Assembly: GCF_014839805.1 (NCBI RefSeq)
Contig: NC_051123.1
Location: forward strand, 5,128,727-5,192,726
Direction of reading: 5' to 3'
DNA: 64,000 nt
From: Manduca sexta
Taxonomy: Eukaryota; Arthropoda; Insecta; Lepidoptera; Sphingidae
The notes under the pieces are model-generated. The model worked only from the letters and a program-made list of their open reading frames with translations, was not told where the DNA came from and did not search any database. This document shows, in pieces, positions 32,486-41,475 of the stretch. Each line of letters opens with the position of its first letter. The first letter of the stretch is position 1. The position numbers and the translations under genes are program-made.

Positions 32486-33039
32486 AATTACCAAGAAAAT
32501 TAAAACTAAAATATTAACTCAACATTTTAAGTCTACCACTACCCTTAAACAACTACATCACTTAACAACATACGACATCCTTCCCAAGACAAGCAACTGT
32601 AACTAAAGCTTAATAACCAAACGTGTCCAAGGAATTTAAATTAAACGGCCACAAATGGAGCAAGTCAAAGGGGCGAGGAAGACGTGGGCACGTGACACCT
32701 TTGACGATGATTTATGTGCAGGACATCTCGAGTTAATACGGCGCGCGGCGTTCGCGACAACTTGCAAGTTTCAAGTACACGCATGTGAATTATGTAGATG
32801 TATAAAGTAAGTTGACATAAGTGTTTTCTGAGTTTCATTCAAATAATGATTTTTTATGTTTACGCAAATATTAGATATTGATTGATATTTTGCGAATTTT
32901 GAAGCGGTTTTTGTGTTATAATTTCGAATTCATAATGTTTTAAAGAACGAAAGAAAAAAGCTACGAAGTCAAATGCTAAAAATAAAATATAAAAGAAAAT
33001 ATAAATGTAAAATGTGGGTAGATATCATAACTTTGTTTT
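32486..33039. other. non-coding stretch
   Basis: AT-rich with no supported gene; a GC-richer patch at 32690-32770 has no supported coding frame. Confidence 0.3.
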
Positions 33040-33165
33040 TCGGATGACTAACCCTTCAGTCCGTCCCGTGACCGCGAAGGCTGCAATCCTTCAAACTTCG
33101 AGAGAAAAATATATTACAAAAACCGCGATAAAATCCGCAAAATAGTTTTATTTTAATTTCAATTA
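33040..33165 (+). repeat. interspersed repeat family C copy
   Basis: CCTTCAGTCCGTCCCGTGAC, GAAGGCTGCAATCCTTCAAA, then AAAAACCGCGATAAAATCCG and CAAAATAGTTTTATT. This resembles the 3' untranslated tail of a LINE. Confidence 0.6.
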
Positions 33166-34464
33166 ATGTTTCCAGATTTCTATGTTTTAAAGGAAATTGT
33201 TTTTATACTAGAAAAATGGTAAATTTAATAAGAATTATAAAGGAAGATAATGTAATGTTTTCTTTAGCAAGTTTAGGCCACACATTCTTCAGAAAAAATA
33301 TAATACTATTGTATACAAACCCTCTGTTTAGGGCAGTCTGGTAAAAATATGATCATAACTCGTAAACACGCCTTTAGGTCAACAAAACTGAACACACGAG
33401 TACGTAATTCATTCAAATGTCTCGTACATGTGAGTGTTCGTATTTTTCAATGTATTCTGTTACAGCGGGTACTTGAACAATGAACATATTTGCAGACACA
33501 ATGAGTAGCGCGGACTTGTCATTCATACTAGTGACTTGTCAGTCGTCACTCGCTCTACTAGAATATTTATTCTTGTTTACACTTTACCTTTTATATGTTA
33601 CAGAATGTAAATAATTGTATTTTTTATTTTGTAACTCAATTATGAGATGATATTTGTTATCAAAAATTATTCATTTAAAACATTGAATTATACTATTTTA
33701 TTGCACTAAATTTTACAAGATTTGTACTTCGCAAAATCGGAAAACGTTCATAATGCCTTATCCATAAGTATGTATAATGAATCTAATAGAGAAGAATGTC
33801 CAATATAACTATTGAAGTGGCTTTGCGCTAATTTATGTCATAATAGACTCTACCTAGAGTCGAAACTCCTACTCCTTTAAGAAAACTAGAAAAAACCCAT
33901 CAAAATTTAATCACATTTGTAGCTCATTTTTGCCAGAAAAAAGTGCTATACACTAAAAATAGCAACACAAATTACAAAGACAAAAAGCATGATTACAGCA
34001 TACTTATATATCATGAGTATGCCTATATATCACACGTCAGAATTGACACATATTGACATAAAGTGTCATGTACAGCATTAATGAGGGCTTATTGACAACG
34101 GACCGAAACAAGCCATTACGGTCGCCCGCTGACGTCGATTTGTCTCATTTCGTGTGACAGCCCGTGCGATGATTTATGCGGGTTCGACTCCCGGCGAGTC
34201 ACGGTGCGCGACGATTGTTCACGGTTGATTTTCACTAACGGAACCTCACGCACGCCCGGTTCCCGTGTGAGCCTGAAGTCTTGTACTACACTTTTATATA
34301 ACTGTATTATTTTGGACGAAAAATATTTCAATATATTTTTTTTTCTCTTTATTTAATTTAGGGACATTTACGCATAGCCTATATCAGTCCCATCGTATCC
34401 TAATAAAATATTTTAATACATTTATTAAGTAGTATTTTGGTTATATGATTATTCTTTATTCTCA
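33166..34464. other. non-coding stretch
   Basis: No supported gene. GCGGGTTCGACTCCCGGC at about 34178-34195 resembles a tRNA T-arm/B box, but the sequence upstream does not make a tRNA cloverleaf. Confidence 0.35.
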
Positions 34465-34760
34465 ATGGGATCGCGTTTGGCCGCTATCCGCCTGATGTTA
34501 AGCGATATGGCCTAAGGTAAAGCACCCTTGCCCAGAAAAAAAATTCACACGCGACTTGAAGAGCTCCAAATTGTATCTATGCGGAAATAGACACGACGTT
34601 ACCGAATTCCACAATTTGGCTGTACTAATGTTGCTTCTAGTTTGTTCTTTCCTATGGACCAGTTTGAGTTCAACACTTATCTAGAGGCTTCAATATCGGA
34701 TAAATCTTGTTAGAGATTTGCAAGGAGTTTCCTATTCGCCATCAGACCATGAACCTCCTA
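34465..34760. repeat. probable LINE-derived repeat fragment
   Basis: Contains GCCGCTATCCGCCTGATGTTAA-type sequence followed by CTTGCCCAG, AACACTTATCTAGAGGCTTC and ATTCGCCATCAGACCATGAA, a pattern I associate with lepidopteran non-LTR remnants. Only one copy is present, so the call is by resemblance. Confidence 0.4.
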
Positions 34761-35521
34761 GTGTACAGAAGTGCATTGTATTATTTAATTAAAAAAAAAT
34801 CGCGTATTCTCTAGTATAATACCAACTGTAATATATAAAGGAGTATGCATTTCTTTTAACAATCTTATGGTTTACTGTTATTTTTATCACTGCACCTGAT
34901 TACTGTTCAGTGATCGATACTTAATTAAGATAGGAAGAATTAATTACGTATACGTAAGGCCATTTCACATATAATAATTAAAGTACTAAAGTAGGAAACA
35001 CTTCAACTAAATTAATGAACTCAAATCAATGTCAGTAGTCATTAAATTAACAGCATTGCTGAACGTAATGCGTGAAAATAACTCATTTGTAATGGATTCT
35101 TTAGTACCACGCTAAATGCTTTCCAAATGAGGGTTTGTGCAAACGCATACGGAATAAGTAAGCGATTTGTGGGTATGGGGACCCTCAGTAGGATTTAGAG
35201 TCAATTATAATCAATATTCATATAGACTATTAATTTTATTGCATTAAATAGACATTTACGGATTTAAACTAAAATTAAAACGTAATATTACGAATAAGGG
35301 CCCGTGCGATTCTTTAAAAAAAATATATATAGCACGTAAATTAATAATACCGTCCAAAGCTGTGCGTACCGTGTCGTGTGTATAATTTACGATTGGCAAT
35401 AATCATTTTATTCCAATTCTAAACAGCTCACCAAATTTATCAATAGTACAATCATTCTATAAAATAAAAACATAAATACTAAGACTATCAAATAGTACAT
35501 ACTTCCACTATTCTTTAACTC
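34761..35521. other. non-coding flank of the LTR retrotransposon
   Basis: AT-rich with no supported gene. It ends at the CTAT target duplication (35522-35525). Confidence 0.35.
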
Positions 35522-35525
35522 CTAT
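35522..35525. other. target site duplication, left copy (CTAT)
   Basis: CTAT here matches 40287-40290 beyond the other LTR. A 5-bp reading (CTATT) is also possible if the LTR is taken one base shorter. Confidence 0.8.
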
Positions 35526-35753
35526 TTAGTGTGTATTACGATTTACGATAAATAAAATACATCCGTTACGTTCACCATTTATTCACAGATTAACTGACAC
35601 ATTCGTAAAAGCGGGGTAGTTGTACCACAACAATCGACAATCTACCTTCATTAATATTAAGATATTAATCCTTATATATAATGTTTGTTTGTCCAAGATG
35701 TTACGATATGAATAACACTTAACATGTTTGTGATACAGGCTTACTATATTACA
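35526..35753 (-). repeat. 3' LTR, 228 bp
   Basis: On the element strand it starts TGTAATATAGTAAGCC and ends CACACTAA. It appears identical to 40059-40286 along its whole length. It holds a TATATATAAGG TATA-like box and an AATAAATGG polyadenylation-like signal. Confidence 0.95.
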
Positions 35754-35764
35754 CCTCACCACTT
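35754..35764 (-). other. polypurine-type tract before the 3' LTR
   Basis: AAGTGGTGAGG on the element strand abuts the LTR start and is the expected position of the plus-strand DNA primer. Confidence 0.65.
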
Positions 35765-35892
35765 ATTCTAGATAATAGATTCTATTTTAGCTAATGATGA
35801 CGTTACATAAACTTATTAAATTCACAAAATCAACACAATAAGAAAAAGCCTTTTTATCTTCTATTTTTTATATATAATTATATATATACTTT

Positions 35893-36675
35893 TTAATCAA
35901 AATCAAATCCATAGCGTTTAACCGGAACACGGGCACGTTTGGAGCGGGATCGGATAGGAGAGCTGGGTGAGCGTCGTTCAGGAGAATGTGCCGTATGCGC
36001 CACTGAACTAAGTTTCACCTGTGCATCTGCCGTGTCCGGCACAGACTGATGTGACTGCTTTGAAACATTTTCTGAATTGATAAAAGATGGTACAGATTGA
36101 AACTCACTAGTCGTAATTTTATCTGAGGTGGCATCCACGAGGCCATCCCCTAGCCCTAGCGAATCCGACGGTAACGAGTTAGCTGCCACAACACTGGATC
36201 TACGATTTAACTGATCGACGTGCCGATGAGAACACTTCCCATCAGATGAGCGCACTCTATAATTTGTCCTACCAAGACGATCAATAACTTGACCTTCAGT
36301 CCATTCTCCCCTCTTGCTATAATCTTTTAAATAAATGTCATCACCGATATGTAACTCTCGACGCGACCCGCGCTGTTCTAGTTTTTCGGACGCCCTTACC
36401 ATTTTTATTGTCTCGCTCCTATCCTTTCGCAAAGCATCTAACCGTGTCCTTAAAGACCTCCCTTGCAAGACGCGTGCTGGACTTTCTCCCGTGGTTGCAT
36501 GTTCCGTATTGCGATAAAGCAATAAGAACCGATGCAGCGCTACCTCAATGTCTACATTATCGCATATAGCTTTCTTTATAACCCTTTTACATATTTTTAC
36601 CGCATTTTCGGCGGCTCCGTTTGATGACGGGTGATATGGAGCCGAAAATGTTTGAGCAATACCGTTATTTGTCAA
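35893..36675 (-). CDS. integrase C-terminal half and tail (260 codons), retrotransposon
   Basis: Continues the integrase core: the opening residues T-N-N-G-I-A, A-P-Y-H-P-S-S-N-G and A-E-N carry the last catalytic acid (Glu23), about 35 residues after the second Asp in the preceding fragment, giving the D,D35E spacing. A C-terminal module follows (L-H-I-G-D-D-I-Y-L, W-T-E-G-Q-V-I-D-R-L-G, N-Y-R-V), typical of the SH3-like integrase end in gypsy elements. The remaining tail is serine-rich and ends with a basic stretch (R-S-R-S-K-R-A-R-V-P-V-K-R). The first Met is not the true start: the frame joins the upstream integrase fragment through a one-base break at the A4 run 36674-36677 (plus strand). 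Confidence 0.88.
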   Translation of the reverse strand: MTNNGIAQTFSAPYHPSSNGAAENAVKICKRVIKKAICDNVDIEVALHRFLLLYRNTEHATTGESPARVLQGRSLRTRLDALRKDRSETIKMVRASEKLEQRGSRRELHIGDDIYLKDYSKRGEWTEGQVIDRLGRTNYRVRSSDGKCSHRHVDQLNRRSSVVAANSLPSDSLGLGDGLVDATSDKITTSEFQSVPSFINSENVSKQSHQSVPDTADAQVKLSSVAHTAHSPERRSPSSPIRSRSKRARVPVKRYGFDFD

Positions 36676-37058
36676 AATGACTTAAACTCCGTACTGGAAA
36701 AAGGTGGACCATTATCCGACACCACTAAAGTTGGCAATCCGAATTGACTAAACAACTGTCTTAATATTTTTATAATTTCTTTGGCCGATGTGCCTCTCAC
36801 TTTAAAAACTTCTATCCATTTCGAGGTGGAATCTGTGATCACTAAGAAAGTACTTCCTACCACGGGACCCAAAAAGTCTAAATGTATTCTCCTCCAGGGT
36901 CGACCTAGCCATGGCCATGGGCACGGAGTGTGAGCTGGTGGTGAAGAAGCCTGCGAGGCGCAGGTCCCACACGCCCGACACTCAGCTTCAATCATTTCAT
37001 CAATACCCGGCCACCACACATAGCTCCTAGCTAGACTTTTCATTTTCATCATTCCCAA
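36672..37058 (-). CDS. integrase N-terminal zinc region and catalytic core (128 codons), retrotransposon
   Basis: Shows the paired cysteines of the HHCC zinc module (C-R-A-C-G-T-C, residues 28-33), W-W-P-G before it, and two of three catalytic acids of the DDE core: Asp61 in H-L-D-F-L-G-P and Asp115 in V-V-S-D-N-G-P-P-F. The frame stops just after F-K-S-F and resumes in the next fragment. The histidines of the zinc module lie upstream, across the break at T5 37089-37093, so this fragment is not an independent gene. In the intact family the enzyme trims the LTR ends and inserts the DNA copy. Confidence 0.9.
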   Translation of the reverse strand: MGMMKMKSLARSYVWWPGIDEMIEAECRACGTCASQASSPPAHTPCPWPWLGRPWRRIHLDFLGPVVGSTFLVITDSTSKWIEVFKVRGTSAKEIIKILRQLFSQFGLPTLVVSDNGPPFSSTEFKSF

Positions 37059-37084
37059 ATGTGTTTCATGTAATTCACGCAGAA

Positions 37085-38191
37085 CTAGTTTTTATATTTA
37101 TCTGGTATAATCACTCTATGCCCCCACATTAGACAGTCCGATTCTACATAAATTTCATGTTTGCGGTTAAAATAGGGCTGTAGTTGTTTCATATCAGTCT
37201 TATCCGGCCAACCGTCACGGACATAGCTAAAAACGCGTCCTAATATTGGGTCCTTCACTGTTTCTAGTCGCAATGCCCTATGGTCTAGTAAAAAAGCGTC
37301 CCGAGCAAAATGCAAATAAGTCTGCTCAGGTAAGTTCCTAGATGACTCACATTTTAAAGGAAGTCTTGATAGCGCGTCAGCAGCATTATTATCAGTTTTG
37401 ACATATTCCATTACAAAATCATAGCCAGATAAAGTTACCGCCCATCTTTGCAAACGACTGGCGGCCATTAACGGTATGCCACACTTTGGCCCAAAAATTG
37501 TTAAAAGAGGTTTATGGTCGGTTTTTAAAATAAATTTTCTTCCATAAATGTATTGGTGAAATTTTTTTGTAGCAAAAACAATGGCCAAAGCTTCCCGTTG
37601 TATTTGACTGTACTGTTTTTCTGCTTCGGATAGGGCACGCGACGCATAGCAAATGGGTCGTTCTCCTATTGAATCTAGTGTGGATAGGACAGCCCCGATA
37701 CCATATGCACTGGCATCACACGTTACTATTATTGGTTTGTCTAGACTATAATGTGCTAGCACCTCCGCGCTTGTGAGAAATCCTTTAACTTGTTCAAAAA
37801 CATGATCACAGCTGCGATTCCATGACCACTCAGATGATTTTTTTAATAACTTAAATAACGGAGCTAAATGCATGCTAAGATTCTTAATAAACTTGCCATA
37901 AAAATTAACCATGCCTATAAAAGATCGGAGTTCAGTAATATTGGTTGGCCTGGGCAAATCCACGATAGCTTTTATTTTATCTGGATCTGTTCGAATACCA
38001 TTTTTATCTATAATATGACCTAAGTAGCTGACAGAGTCGGCAAAAAATACGCACTTATTTTTGTTTATTTTGAGACCACTTCGCTTTAATCTTTCAAACA
38101 CCTCCTTGAGAGCCTGTAAATGCCCTTGACTTGTTGATGCTGTCACTAACACGTCATCACAAAAAACTGATACACCTGGGATATCAGACAA
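37085..38191 (-). CDS. reverse transcriptase C-terminal part, RNase H and start of integrase (368 codons), retrotransposon
   Basis: F-C-D-D-V-L-V at residues 10-16 is the catalytic motif C (Y/F-x-D-D) of reverse transcriptase. Thumb and connection follow (Y-L-G-H-I-I, L-R-S-F-I-G-M-V-N-F-Y). RNase H acids are visible: Asp159 in V-T-C-D-A-S-A-Y-G, Glu200 in Q-R-E-A-L-A, Asp225 in K-T-D-H-K-P-L and Asp272 in N-A-A-D-A-L-S-R. The end (R-V-I-I-P-D-K-Y-K) is the start of integrase. The upstream break is near 38258-38259, and the downstream break at 37089-37093. All four RNase H acids and the RT motif are intact, consistent with recent loss or sequencing error. Confidence 0.92.
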   Translation of the reverse strand: MSDIPGVSVFCDDVLVTASTSQGHLQALKEVFERLKRSGLKINKNKCVFFADSVSYLGHIIDKNGIRTDPDKIKAIVDLPRPTNITELRSFIGMVNFYGKFIKNLSMHLAPLFKLLKKSSEWSWNRSCDHVFEQVKGFLTSAEVLAHYSLDKPIIVTCDASAYGIGAVLSTLDSIGERPICYASRALSEAEKQYSQIQREALAIVFATKKFHQYIYGRKFILKTDHKPLLTIFGPKCGIPLMAASRLQRWAVTLSGYDFVMEYVKTDNNAADALSRLPLKCESSRNLPEQTYLHFARDAFLLDHRALRLETVKDPILGRVFSYVRDGWPDKTDMKQLQPYFNRKHEIYVESDCLMWGHRVIIPDKYKN

Positions 38192-38244
38192 GAGGCTGGT
38201 AGTAATTCTAGAGAAGATTCCCGGACTTGAAGCTAGTCCATATA

Positions 38245-38814
38245 CTAATCTGTTATATTAAAAAGACCACGGTGTGTACTAATCACCGTGTATTTTCTTG
38301 AGCTTTCATCTAATTCAATTTGATTATAGGCTTGCGACAGATCAATTTTTGAAAAATGAATACCACCACTAAGGTTGGACAAAAGGTCCTCTATACGAGG
38401 TAAAGGATATTTGTCAACCAATAATACGGGGTTTAACGTTACTTTAAAATCAGCACATACTCGTAATTTTCCGTCAGACTTATTCACTAAAACTAAAGGA
38501 GTAGCCCACTCAGAATGTTCCACCGGCTCAATAGTACCATTTTCTAACATGCTGTCTAACTCTTTGTCGACTCGGTCGCGCAGCGCATACGGCACAGGGC
38601 GTGCGCGACAGAACACCGGCACGGCGCCCTCCCGCACGTGAAGCGTCGCTCGACCGCCCGTGTACCGGCCCAGCGCTCCATCAAACAACTCACTGTATCT
38701 GTTAACAAGTATCGCAACTTCCTTATTATTATGCATACACGCATCAACCGATAAGTTGTTAACATGAAACATAGGCAATTTAATTTTTAACTCAGCTAGC
38801 CACTGACGGCCCAA
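38245..38814 (-). CDS. reverse transcriptase fingers and palm, N-terminal part (189 codons), retrotransposon
   Basis: Contains G-R-Q-W-L at the protease-RT boundary, I-E-P-V-E-H-S-E-W-A-T-P-L-V (fingers), R-V-C-A-D-F-K-V-T-L-N and the motif A block F-S-K-I-D-L-S-Q-A-Y-N-Q-I, with its catalytic Asp. The frame ends soon after H-R-G-L-F, where motif C should follow in the next fragment. Met at 38814 is internal to the polyprotein. The join to the protease frame needs one base at the A4 run 38836-38839 (plus strand). Confidence 0.92.
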   Translation of the reverse strand: MGRQWLAELKIKLPMFHVNNLSVDACMHNNKEVAILVNRYSELFDGALGRYTGGRATLHVREGAVPVFCRARPVPYALRDRVDKELDSMLENGTIEPVEHSEWATPLVLVNKSDGKLRVCADFKVTLNPVLLVDKYPLPRIEDLLSNLSGGIHFSKIDLSQAYNQIELDESSRKYTVISTHRGLFNITD

Positions 38815-39029
38815 CAGTGGAGTTTTACCATTATCAAAACATACAAGTCCAAACGTCTGGATATATTACCATATTGGACTAACGGTGTAATTAATCCTAA
38901 AGGCTTAACCGTTTTACCAGTATAATAACTTAAAGTCAAATTACAATTATGTAAGGGTAACTCATTAAAATATTTTATATATGTATTTTTACTAATGCAA
39001 GAGCACGGACTACCTGAATCTATTTCCAT
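38796..39029 (-). CDS. retropepsin-type protease (fragment), retrotransposon
   Basis: M-E-I-D-S-G-S-P is the aspartic protease active-site motif (D-S-G). The following C-S-C-I-S-K-N-T-Y and G-L-I-T-P-L-V-Q-Y fit the small gypsy proteases that cut Gag-Pol and act as dimers. The same frame stays open upstream of the Met, overlapping the gag end by over 80 bp; pro lies in the -1 frame relative to gag. The last residues after L-D-L-Y-V no longer look protease-like because the frame is broken at 38836-38839. Confidence 0.85.
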   Translation of the reverse strand: MEIDSGSPCSCISKNTYIKYFNELPLHNCNLTLSYYTGKTVKPLGLITPLVQYGNISRRLDLYVLIMVKLHCWAVSG

Positions 39030-39046
39030 TGAAATTGGTATACTTT

Positions 39047-40039
39047 CTACAAAATTGTAATGTTTACCGCTGGGTACTTTCTCAAGGACATCTGATGCAT
39101 CGCTTCCACTTCCCCATCCGATTCTGACGAGTGACCAATTTCAGTTCTTCCTTCATTGCGCACCTCGGCAACAAAATATGCAGGCTCCTGACGCAGCTTG
39201 CTTGTAGTTCGCCGACGAGGCGCACTCTCTTCACTTCCCCGTTGGCGCCGGGGACACATACGCTTCAGATGGCCCACTTTCCCACAGTCATTGCACTTGA
39301 AGTGTTTGTAACGACAGCGCATAGCACGATGTCCAAAAATACCACATATAGAACAACTGCCCGCATTTTCTTTTGTTGCACCGCTGCCGGCGTGTTGATA
39401 ATTTGCTACCGTTATATCGTATAATCCGTCCGCACCTTGTGATGTGTTCGCCTTGTTACCCTCCACCGCCGCAGAATCTCTTTCGGCGGCTTCCAATGAC
39501 ATTGCCAAAGTGACTGCATATGAATACGATAAGTCTGACTCAGCAAAAAGTCTCTGTCGGATGACGTCACTGGTTAACCCGCACACAAATTGATCACGAA
39601 GATTGTCGTTTAAAGTTTCTTTGAACTCACATTGTCGTGACAGCCTCTTCAATTCAGCTACAAATTGCGATACAGTTTCACCTGACTGTTGTCTTCGCTG
39701 TCTAAATTTATAACGCTCAGCCATTATTGAAGGTTTGGGTTGCAAATGGTCAGCAACCAAACTTGTCAACTCATCGAATTTTAAATCTGCGGGTTTTTTC
39801 GGACTCACCAAATTAACAAATAATTCGTATGTTTGATCACCAACCACTGCTATCAGCGTGGCCAATTGCAATTCTTCTTTGATGTCATTTGCTTTGAAAT
39901 ACATTTTTAATCGTTCGACGTATGACCTCCAATTACCTTGAGCAAGGTCAAATTCCTTTATTACACCAATCGACATTTTATCCGTCATTTCACTAGTACA
40001 GCTTGATATGTTTATTTTATACCGTTTGCACAACTTCAC
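39047..40039 (-). CDS. Gag polyprotein with two CCHC zinc knuckles (330 codons), retrotransposon
   Basis: Capsid-like helical region with W-R-S-Y-V-E-R-L (about 37-44), F-R-Q-R-R-Q-Q-S-G-E-T-V and F-V-A-E-L-K-R-L, the usual gypsy gag pattern. Two knuckles follow: C229-x2-C232-x4-H237-x4-C242 and C249-x2-C252-x4-H257-x4-C262, then an arginine-rich tail; these bind RNA for packaging. The first ATG overlaps the tRNA primer site, so a start at Met18 or Met22 is more plausible. The frame ends at 39047, immediately after a T4 run (coding strand) beyond which the protease frame continues. In this clade gag and pol can form one ORF or use a -1 shift; both fit what is seen. Confidence 0.9.
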   Translation of the reverse strand: MKLCKRYKINISSCTSEMTDKMSIGVIKEFDLAQGNWRSYVERLKMYFKANDIKEELQLATLIAVVGDQTYELFVNLVSPKKPADLKFDELTSLVADHLQPKPSIMAERYKFRQRRQQSGETVSQFVAELKRLSRQCEFKETLNDNLRDQFVCGLTSDVIRQRLFAESDLSYSYAVTLAMSLEAAERDSAAVEGNKANTSQGADGLYDITVANYQHAGSGATKENAGSCSICGIFGHRAMRCRYKHFKCNDCGKVGHLKRMCPRRQRGSEESAPRRRTTSKLRQEPAYFVAEVRNEGRTEIGHSSESDGEVEAMHQMSLRKYPAVNITIL

Positions 40040-40057
40040 ATCCCATCCTCGTCGCCA
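40040..40057 (-). other. primer binding site, tRNA-Ser(GCU)
   Basis: TGGCGACGAGGATGGGAT on the element strand starts one base inside the LTR and is complementary to the 3' end, including CCA, of animal tRNA-Ser(GCU) as I recall it (ending ATCCCATCCTCGTCG-CCA). Serine tRNA priming is known for mag. Confidence 0.8.
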
Positions 40058-40058
40058 A

Positions 40059-40286
40059 TTAGTGTGTATTACGATTTACGATAAATAAAATACATCCGTT
40101 ACGTTCACCATTTATTCACAGATTAACTGACACATTCGTAAAAGCGGGGTAGTTGTACCACAACAATCGACAATCTACCTTCATTAATATTAAGATATTA
40201 ATCCTTATATATAATGTTTGTTTGTCCAAGATGTTACGATATGAATAACACTTAACATGTTTGTGATACAGGCTTACTATATTACA
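40059..40286 (-). repeat. 5' LTR, 228 bp
   Basis: Same sequence and length as 35526-35753, read base by base without a difference. It holds the element's own promoter signals (TATATATAAGG near 40204-40214). Confidence 0.95.
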
Positions 40287-40290
40287 CTAT
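40287..40290. other. target site duplication, right copy (CTAT)
   Basis: Matches 35522-35525; defines the outer edge of the insertion. Confidence 0.8.
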
Positions 40291-40559
40291 TATTTAATGA
40301 AGATTTATCACCAACGTCCAGTTAAATCTCATAATTACATTTCACAAGTGGTCAAGTGAAAACACGCGCATAGTGCGCGCACAATAACTTAATCATTGCA
40401 CGTGTATTAAATCATTCGCAATCGCGTCCTTACGACGTCGCTAACTGCTTTCTAAATGAGCCGTGTTTACGCAACATCGGACGTATTTGGACAGATAGAT
40501 GGGGACTCGGACCCCCCATGTTCAGTGTTAATAATTAAGTAATAAAAAGTGATGTTTAA

Positions 40560-40950
40560 AAATATTGTAAATTTCATAATGTTAATGTTTATTTATTTTT
40601 GTAACAAAAATTTTGTAAGTATTACACCCGGCATATACGTTTTGAAATAAGTTTGAAATTAAGCGTAAAATTAATTGAATTACAAATAGAAACGGTTAAA
40701 TATATTGTAGATCTGATAATACGATTCGCAATATTGATATTTATATATTTTTGTAACTAAAATGTTGTAAGTATTACTCTTGGCATACACATTTTGGATA
40801 TAAGCAGATAAATTTTAAATTAAGCGTGAAATTAATTTAGTTACAAATAGAGATAGTAAAAATATTATAGATCTGATAATACGATCAGCAATATTGATAT
40901 TTCTCTATTGTTGTAACAAAAATTTTGTAAGTATTACACCGATGAATTAG
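40560..40950. repeat. diverged tandem repeat, about 2.4 units of 150-160 bp
   Basis: The block TTGTAAGTATTAC recurs at 40613, 40765 and 40925 (spacings 152 and 160). Between them AATTAAGCGT(A/G)AAATTAATT, TTACAAATAGA and GATCTGATAATACGAT also recur in order. The units differ by point changes and small indels, like a degraded satellite or minisatellite. Confidence 0.75.
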
Positions 40951-41324
40951 CAATTATACACGATGTTTACATCTTAAGTATTATGAAATAAAATGCAACA
41001 GTACGTAACGTGATTTGCAAGATTATTTCTAAAACGTTACCGATTAGCAAATTGTCATAATTCCCACGCCTAAAAAACTTGTAAACTATTATATTTGAAA
41101 TGGAAATGAGATAACATAACACGATAATCAGTTGAAATATCAGGTCAACGACTTGTTTCTAAAACCTTATGACTAAAATTTGATTGGTTGATGATGGGTC
41201 AATAAATTTTTGAGCGTAACTAATACATTTTTGAAATCATTAAAGACTACATAAACAGCATTTCCCTTTCAAGGGTAAAAGTCATAACACACCTATTTTA
41301 GCCACCAGTATCAGATGCTATGTA
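40951..41324. other. non-coding stretch
   Basis: AT-rich with no supported feature. Confidence 0.3.
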
Positions 41325-41475
41325 ACATGAGGGAGCCTATTGCAATTCGAACACAATTCCAGACTCCGGGCTTACATTTAGACAACTTTTTTTACAATTG
41401 TAATAAGGGGAGATCCTACTGCTATTCAAACAAGAATCCTGACTCCGGACGTATATTAAGACAATTTTTCTTTAA
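41325..41475. repeat. two-copy tandem duplication, unit about 80 bp
   Basis: ATTGCAATTCGAACACAATT-CCAGACTCCGGGC-type sequence recurs as GCTATTCAAACAAGAATCCT-GACTCCGGACG about 78 bp on, each followed by AGACAA and a T-run. Copies are clearly diverged. Confidence 0.6.

Larger units (their letters stand above)
35526..40286 (-). mobile_element. mag-lineage Ty3/gypsy LTR retrotransposon, complete in structure, frame broken
   Basis: A 4761-bp element on the minus strand: 5' LTR 40059-40286, tRNA primer site, gag with two CCHC knuckles, protease, reverse transcriptase, RNase H, integrase, purine-rich tract, 3' LTR 35526-35753. CTAT flanks both sides (35522-35525, 40287-40290) as target duplication; a shared T at one edge leaves the boundary uncertain by one base. 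The two LTRs look identical on reading, implying a young insertion. There is no envelope ORF between integrase and the 3' LTR. Double zinc knuckles, the gag-pol layout and a serine-tRNA primer fit the mag clade, first described from silkworm. The coding frame is interrupted five times by apparent single-base losses. Confidence 0.95.

Noticed and set aside
34160..34210. tRNA T-arm-like GCGGGTTCGACTCCCGGC
   Set aside because: No matching D-arm or acceptor stem at the right distance.
35754..35892. Possible envelope gene downstream of integrase
   Set aside because: Only about 130 bp separate the integrase stop from the LTR, too short for an envelope ORF.
35060..40520. Flanks of the LTR element (35100 and 40440) as a segmental duplication
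   Set aside because: They share GCTTTC and AAATGAG-type words at similar order but align too poorly by eye to claim homology.
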